Source: Oxytricha trifallax (lineage: Eukaryota > Ciliophora > Spirotrichea > Sporadotrichida > Oxytrichidae). Taken from it: a stretch of DNA of 64,000 nt. Position numbers and translations under genes: made by a program. The notes beneath the pieces were generated by a model. That model searched no databases and had not been told where the DNA came from. It saw only the letters and a list, made by a program, of their open reading frames with translations. Where the stretch lies: NCBI GenBank assembly GCA_000711775.1, contig ARYC01002108.1:1-64000 (forward strand). The letters are read 5' to 3'. Below are positions 58,001 through 64,000 of the stretch, in pieces. Positions within the stretch are counted from its first letter, which is position 1, and each line of letters begins with the position of its first letter.

Positions 58001-61000
58001 ATCTAATCCCGAATTATAAAAACAATGCAATCCCAAAAAAAAATTAAATAAATTCTAAAATAACTAAATAATAAACATTAAATTAAGTATAAGTATAAGT
58101 CTTGAGAATTAATTTCTAAAAGTTTTTGATTTATATCTTTTAATGTTAAATAGCCTTATTAAAACAATAGAATTGTTTTTGTTTATACTCAATACCCTTG
58201 AAAAGAACTTTCTTCTGGTCAAGCATTTCGTACCTTTTGCTATTTAACGTCTCAATATCAATTTCTTCTGACTCATCTAATATATTATTTAGAGAACCAT
58301 CGTTCGACCCCGAATTGAAAGTCTTTTTCTTCTTTTTCTATTTTTTGATTTTATTGTTGTTGCCTATTTTATTTGCCATATCAATGTCAATGTCTTCCAG
58401 ACCATTAATGAATTCCGCTCCTTCTTTTTATTCTAGATCTTCTATGCGTTACTTAAAAAATGTATATCAAATAAAAACTTTTTTTAAATTAATTTTCTCT
58501 TGCTTCTCTTTTTTCAGCAGTATCATGATCCTCCTCTTCTACAGCTGTGAAACTATCAAGCAATATAGCTAGAACAAATTAAGAAGCATGAAATTTCCAA
58601 TGAAAATACAACTGATAAAGTATATTGAAGAGATAAATTTATTCACATCAGAGCCGAAGTCAAAGATTATCAATGTGTTCCAATTCTCAGTTTAAAGCAA
58701 AATAAATGAAATCACGAAAGCCTAATTGAAATTGTCGAAATTATATCAATATGGTGCTGCTTGTTATTAGAAAGAACCTCCGAATATCTACATTCCTATA
58801 ATTATTCAATATAAAATTCGTTTTATAATTGAATTTATAGGAGAGCATAGAAGAATATAAACAAGAATAGGAGCAAAGTTAAGTAAATAAAACTAATAAT
58901 CGATCTTTGAATGACTGCTATGATATTCATCATTGATTTCAGACCTCTGAGCAACCTAGCCACTCTTAGAACTCTGAATGCTCTGATAATCCTAATTGAT
59001 CTTAGATCTTTTAAGGCACCTTTACCGCTTAAGAGAACCAGTTCAACCGTAGATAGAATAACGATTTATCCATCCATATAGTTAAGCTTATCTCTTAGAT
59101 ACTTTGTTATACCAATCCCAAGAATCTTTAAAAGCATCTTGAAAACAAAAAGGATAAACTTAAGAGCTAATATCATTAAATGCTTAAGCATAACTTAATT
59201 TTAGTAAAAAAGAGTATTGCAAAATGTTAAAGCATCAGTAGTTTCTGGATAAATTCCATAAGAGTCTATAACAAGTACTACAGTGTTTGCACAGACACAA
59301 GCAGTCATGAAATTGTCAATCAATGAACTTTTATGTATTTTTTCAACACTACTCTTGCTCTCTTTAGTTTACCATAAATAACTTTAGGCCGAACTCTAAT
59401 CTTATTTAGACTGTTAAGAGCTATTCTTTTTCTTTATAAGAATCAAATCTTTACATAATATCTTAACCACTCCACTCAACAAAGTCAATCGACCTTGAAA
59501 TAGCAGCATGCTTTGCTGTTAGAATTTGTTTGTAATAATCTAGATTTTTATCTATAATATAATCATCTGGTTTCCAAAAAATCCTCATCACCATCTTCTT
59601 CTCTGTGTGTTTCGAATTACACTCCGTCAATTCCAAAATTCCTTTTTTCTTCTATTTCTTTTCTGGAAGTGTAATTACAACCTCTCCTTAACTTCCAATT
59701 TTCTAAGGGAGCTTGTTCTAATGAATTGAAGAGAACACCCTTGACTTTTTAACTTCATCATTTAAACGTTTTAAAATCTGCTTATCTGTTAGAGCTTCAG
59801 GTCTTGGCTAGTAATTATTTATTTCTTTTGGAACTTAAACGCTTTATTCAGTTCCATTCTTTACTGTTTATGATTAGTTAAAATTTTTCATATTAATTTG
59901 GTTTAGTTCTTATATTCGTGAACTTTTGTTTTTCTTGTCTGTATTTAAGCTGGAAGGTCGAATTGTAACTTTCTTTTGAAATATACTTGTATTTTTGCTT
60001 CTTTTACTGCCTCCAGAAAGTTTGGTATTATTTCATTTTAAAGCTAATCTTTGAGTGTTTCCTCCTAACAATTGCACAGGCATCAGCTCTTAAGATTAGT
60101 TAACACTAAGTGATGACTTCTAGCTGATTTCTGATCTTAAAAAATGATTGAATCGTTATCTTTAAGACCTTCTTTACTCAATAAAAACATGAATTAAGCA
60201 TGAGGTTCCTCTACTATAGTATCAATCTTTCTTTGAGGATTTATTTGATCATAATAATTTTTATTAAGAATTTTGTTCTCATTATGCGGCTTATTTATTA
60301 CTATTGAAAGAGTACCTGTAACATGTATGATTGATCGATGATCCACATTATATTCATCTTCCAATCTTCTCAAAATGGTTTCTTAATTATCATAAGAATC
60401 ATAGATTTCATTTAGCAGCAGATCTTCAAAGTACTTCTTTTAAGATTGCACCACTTTCTTTTGATAAGGATTGTATTTTTTTGGTTTTTAAGTTTTAGTT
60501 ATTGGAGCATCCTTTTAGAAAAACTCTTGTTTCTTTCATTTACAAATTAAAAAATACATTAATTCTAGTTAGAGTTAATGTTTTGATGAATAGATTCTTT
60601 CAATTTGATATCTCTCTACTCAAAGATGTCATTTACTGAACTGAATCAATAGTTCATTCATTCTAATTATAAGCTTTTTCTTTTCCTCAGTCAAAATTTT
60701 ATCCATATCTTGAATCTACACTTTTTCCAATTATTATTTGTTTAAGTCTTTTTAGATTTTTTTGAGCTCCTTTTCATACCCTTTAACTCTGTTTAAACTT
60801 GGAGAGCGCTCTTCATCATAGTCTTCGACGCTCAGCTCATATAAAATTGGTAAGTATAATTTTTAATCATTCTTCCTGAAAGATTCCTATTTCTGAGAGT
60901 CCTTTTCAAAATCTTGAGTTCCACTTCTCATTAAAAAAGTCTTTTTGGCTTTCTTAGTCGTCGAAAAACCTGCTCTAAGTTCAATAAATCTTCTTTATTC

Positions 61001-64000
61001 TGCTCTCAATTTAAGTTCTTTTGAAATTTACTCTGGTGTTTTACCGATATGTTTTAAAGCTTGAGAGAAGAACTTTGATCTTCTTTATCTCATCTTTTCT
61101 TCCCTATATTAAAAAGTTAAAAAGTTGATTTTTTTTTCAAATCATTCTTTAAATGTTATTAAAATGGTAAATTTTTTAGAAAAACTTAACTATATCATGA
61201 TCATGATTCATTTTTTTATTTATTATTTCAGAATACTTAAACCTAAAGTGTTTTTCTTAAAGCCTCTTTCTGACAATGCTCTTACTGTTACAGTATTATT
61301 CTTTATTGAAGCACTACCATGGACTTGAGTTCTATTGATGTTTTGCATCAAATTCAGTGGCTTAATTCTATTTTCATCAGACTTAGACGGTGGCTGCTAC
61401 GATCTCGATCTTTTCAAAAGCTCTTCTACTTCAGTATCTATGATTTCAATTCGCCTCTTCTTTTTACTTGTACATCCCTACAAGAATTTTACAGCTTTTT
61501 GCTTGAAACTTTCACTATTCTCCCTTTTAGGTTTTATTGGTTTTCCCCCTTTTAGAATGTCTTCCTCTTCTTATAAATCGTCGATTGGCTTAAGATTTCT
61601 GAACATGTTTTTTTATGGGGATTATGTTGTAAGTCTCTGAATCATCATTTTCTTTCCAAGTGTATGCACACCAACACTGGTTCTTAACTGATTATGAGTA
61701 GTTGTGAAAGTAGTTATATTTTTAAAGTGTCCATTTAATCCTCCAGTAACCAAGCGTAAATTTTGCTCGTTTTATGGCTAAATGCCTGATTCACTTACAT
61801 TTTAAGGCTACTACTGTATCTCCCTGAATTAAAATCTTCGATTTTTTATCTTTGACTTTGTTTCAACAGTAGCCATAGTAGATTTTCTTTGGTATTTTAC
61901 TTCGTTTTGAGGACTTAAATTTTAACTGCTGCTGTCAAATATTTGAACAAGCTCTTCCTCATTTATTTGCCTATTTACTCTCGAACTAGCATAGCTGTTC
62001 AAGTTGTCCAAATCTAAGTCATCCTAAAACTCGTCTCCTCTAAATTCACCATCTCCATTTAATCCCGAATAAAAAATGTTGTAGGGTGTTTATTTTTTTG
62101 TTTTGGGATTTTATTAAAATATAACGTTAATGACATATAAAGTATTATCCCCTTAATTATATGATTTGTATGATAAAAAAATGACTACAAGGTTTAATTT
62201 TGTAATTAGCCTAAGTCAAAAAAAATATTTCTGAACACATTTAAGCAGCATTGACATATTAGAGATATTTATCTCAAAAAACCAATAAATACTCAGCGGA
62301 GTAGAATTTTTAATAGATTCCATAATAATAACAATAAAAGGCTCTCAGAAAAAATGTAATTTAACATCATAAACTGTTTCTATATCTATAAAATTAGATG
62401 CCTATAAATACTTATAAATTAAAATTATTTACGAAAATATTAAATATATAAGTTACAATTAAAAAAATGAAGGCATTATATTTTTTACCAAAAGATTATG
62501 CGAAAATTCTATTCTTAAATTAATCATTAAAAATGACCAATTTAAATTAATAATTCAAGTGAACAATGAGTATTGGTTTTTAGATTATTATCTTCGAAGA
62601 AATTAAATATATCAAAGTTCTTGGTAATTTTTTCATAGATTTCTTTCTTAAGACTTTTTATTTACTCTGAATTAGGCTTCTCTGAAAATTGCTTTGTTTT
62701 ATTACCAGCAAACCCTCCCATTAAGAGTCTAGCTGAGTTCGGCTGGTCTTCTTACTGAGGCTATTTTTTAATTTCAAAGACCTATCCTAGCCATGTTGAA
62801 ACTTTATTTTTTGTTAAGGTTTGAGTTCTGTTGAAACCGCCTACAAAAGGTAAAGGTGCACCCTCAATGTCCTTAACTTTCTCATCTGATCTCGCATACT
62901 TCTTGTCATCTAGTTTATCTTCATCATCTATTATTGCTGAAAATATGGAAAATATTTATATAATCAATACCAATTAATGTTTGCTAAAAATAATATAAAT
63001 TATTTATTTTAATAATTATGATAGTATTTAAAAAAGAGGCTTTGACAATCTAAAAAATTGAACCTATTTGTAGAGACTATAATTTAGAGGAATTTAAAAA
63101 AAACAAAAAAGATCTCTTTTGAAGTGAGTTAAGAAAAGAATTTTTTTATAAAAAAATTGACCTTACTGTGATAACCTACCATAAAATCCCTTCATAATCA
63201 AAGTTGACTAAATTATATAGCACTCTATAAGAATTTATTTAAACAATAATCCAGTCAGATCGTAAGAATGCTCTTGATCATCTTTTTTAATTGCATCCTC
63301 ATTTTCTCTTCTCCGTGTTTTACCATTAGCTACAAGCAAATTCAAACCGGATGAGTTTAGTTTTGATATATTCTTTTACATCAATGATGAATTGAATTCA
63401 ATCAATGAGTTATTGAATGAATTGTCTTGATCCTCAACTCTGAAGAATGAATTTTGAGTGTTCTTATCGTCTAGTTGTTTAGTGAAATATCTTGAATTGA
63501 AGATTTCAGAATAGTTAAGCCTAGATTGCCCTAATTTTGGGTTAAATTTACTCATCTTAATATTGCGGTTGCTTGTGAAGTGCTCAAGAATTCCTTAAGA
63601 GAAACTAAAACTGAGCTGCCTCTTGGAGTTATTTTGTTTTTAACATCTCTCTATTTAATTGCAAAATCTATTCTCTTCATAAGCTCTTCAAGCTTGGCTT
63701 TGTCTTTCAGTATGCGTTTAGATCTAGGGCTGAGTTCTTAATTCTATTCAATTTCTTTTAGCCTTTTTTGTACTTTTGTCAATTTAGGAGTTTGAGCTGC
63801 TTCAACTTTTCCTTGGCTAAGTACTTCAAAATTGTCCTCCTAACTTTCGTCTCCATAAATCTTTGGCTTTTTTTCTTACCTAAATTTTACTTCTTTTTTC
63901 CTTATTTTTATGATGCTCTGCAGTAAATTTACTTTTGATAATGGCTAGCGTGAGATTCAACAAGAAAAAGGCTCCATTAAAGACTATAGGTACAAAGAAT
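55030..64000 (-). CDS. Four-domain voltage-gated cation channel alpha subunit (Cav/Nav type), 5' part outside the window
   Basis: Such channels open on depolarisation and set ciliary beat. The window starts in domain I S6 (FFVPIVFNGAFFLLNLTLAI, 63930-63999). A very long I-II linker (about 59400-63900) is low-complexity and charged. Domain II: S1 MTACVCANTVVLVIDSYGIY, S4 RSIRIIRAFRVLRVARLLRG, pore TENWN, S6 LYFISCIFIGNFMLLNLF-type (58600-59350). Domain III: S1 at 57200-57270, S4 KILRLLRILKLLRF, pore FVVATQEGLPDVM, S6 FIGSLFFMNLFVGVLIMNF, linker DMMKMIVQTKLEIIK (56000-57290). Domain IV: KPETKLDFFIMICI, S4 RILRVLRVS, pore RISTGEDWPTNMYDT, S6 (55200-55960). The C-terminus (FSKEFEGIKIRALDQL) ends near 55030. 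The selectivity positions visible (E in TENWN, E in TQEG, E in TGEDW) favour Ca2+. In-frame TGA at 55120 and 55582. Confidence 0.85.

Noticed and set aside
61125..61640. Plus-strand Phe/Ser/Leu-rich frames
   Set aside because: They are antisense to the charged linker of the channel gene.
1..64000. tRNA, rRNA and CRISPR arrays
   Set aside because: No cloverleaf, rRNA core or regularly spaced repeats were recognised by eye; a dedicated scan would be needed to exclude tRNAs.

Overview
The window looks like germline (micronuclear) DNA of a ciliate. Conserved proteins can be read only if TAA and TAG mean glutamine. Coding segments are broken up by short AT-rich inserts whose ends share small direct repeats (pointers). 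Transposons with C4A4-type ends of the spirotrich TBE class are present. At several conserved positions an in-frame TGA stands where a tryptophan is expected, so TGA may be both Trp and stop. The sequence is very AT-rich. All assignments come from reading the sequence by eye; no database search was possible.

Layout. 1-100: right end of a TBE transposon. 1240-2640: unidentified open frames. 3468-7435: a virus- or plasmid-like unit with a palindromic replication-helicase (Rep/SF3) element and an oppositely oriented second gene. 7490-7909: first copy of a palindromic MITE family (other copies at 14.9, 21.3 and 41.0 kb). 7990-9165: poly(ADP-ribose) glycohydrolase-like gene, apparently scrambled. 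9415-12570, 16690-18530, 18632-20950 and 21750-23893: unidentified Gln/Asn-rich genes. 12861-14519: zinc-finger (TRAF-like) gene split by a hairpin element. 24584-24990: dynein light chain LC8. 25252-26567: prefoldin subunit 6. 26770-31630: two unidentified coiled-coil genes. 32150-33496: WDR74/Nsa1-like ribosome-assembly protein. 33702-38300: TTLL4-type tubulin ligase. 38640-38946: small Cys-containing protein. 41515-45585: a complete 4.07-kb TBE element with AAT target duplications. 45640-48130: fragmented unidentified genes. 50430-52605: NAK/AAK1-like kinase. 53000-54460: unidentified gene split by a 0.82-kb palindrome. 55030-64000: four-domain voltage-gated cation channel, running off the right edge.

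The host genes look like separate one-gene macronuclear loci, not operons. Several fit ciliary biology (LC8, tubulin polyglutamylase, voltage-gated channel), others housekeeping (prefoldin, WDR74, PARG). Between and inside them sit TBE elements, MITEs and palindromes that must be removed when the somatic nucleus forms. Several conserved frames are broken at homopolymers, which may be assembly error, decay or real frameshifting; exact ends of most genes are therefore approximate.
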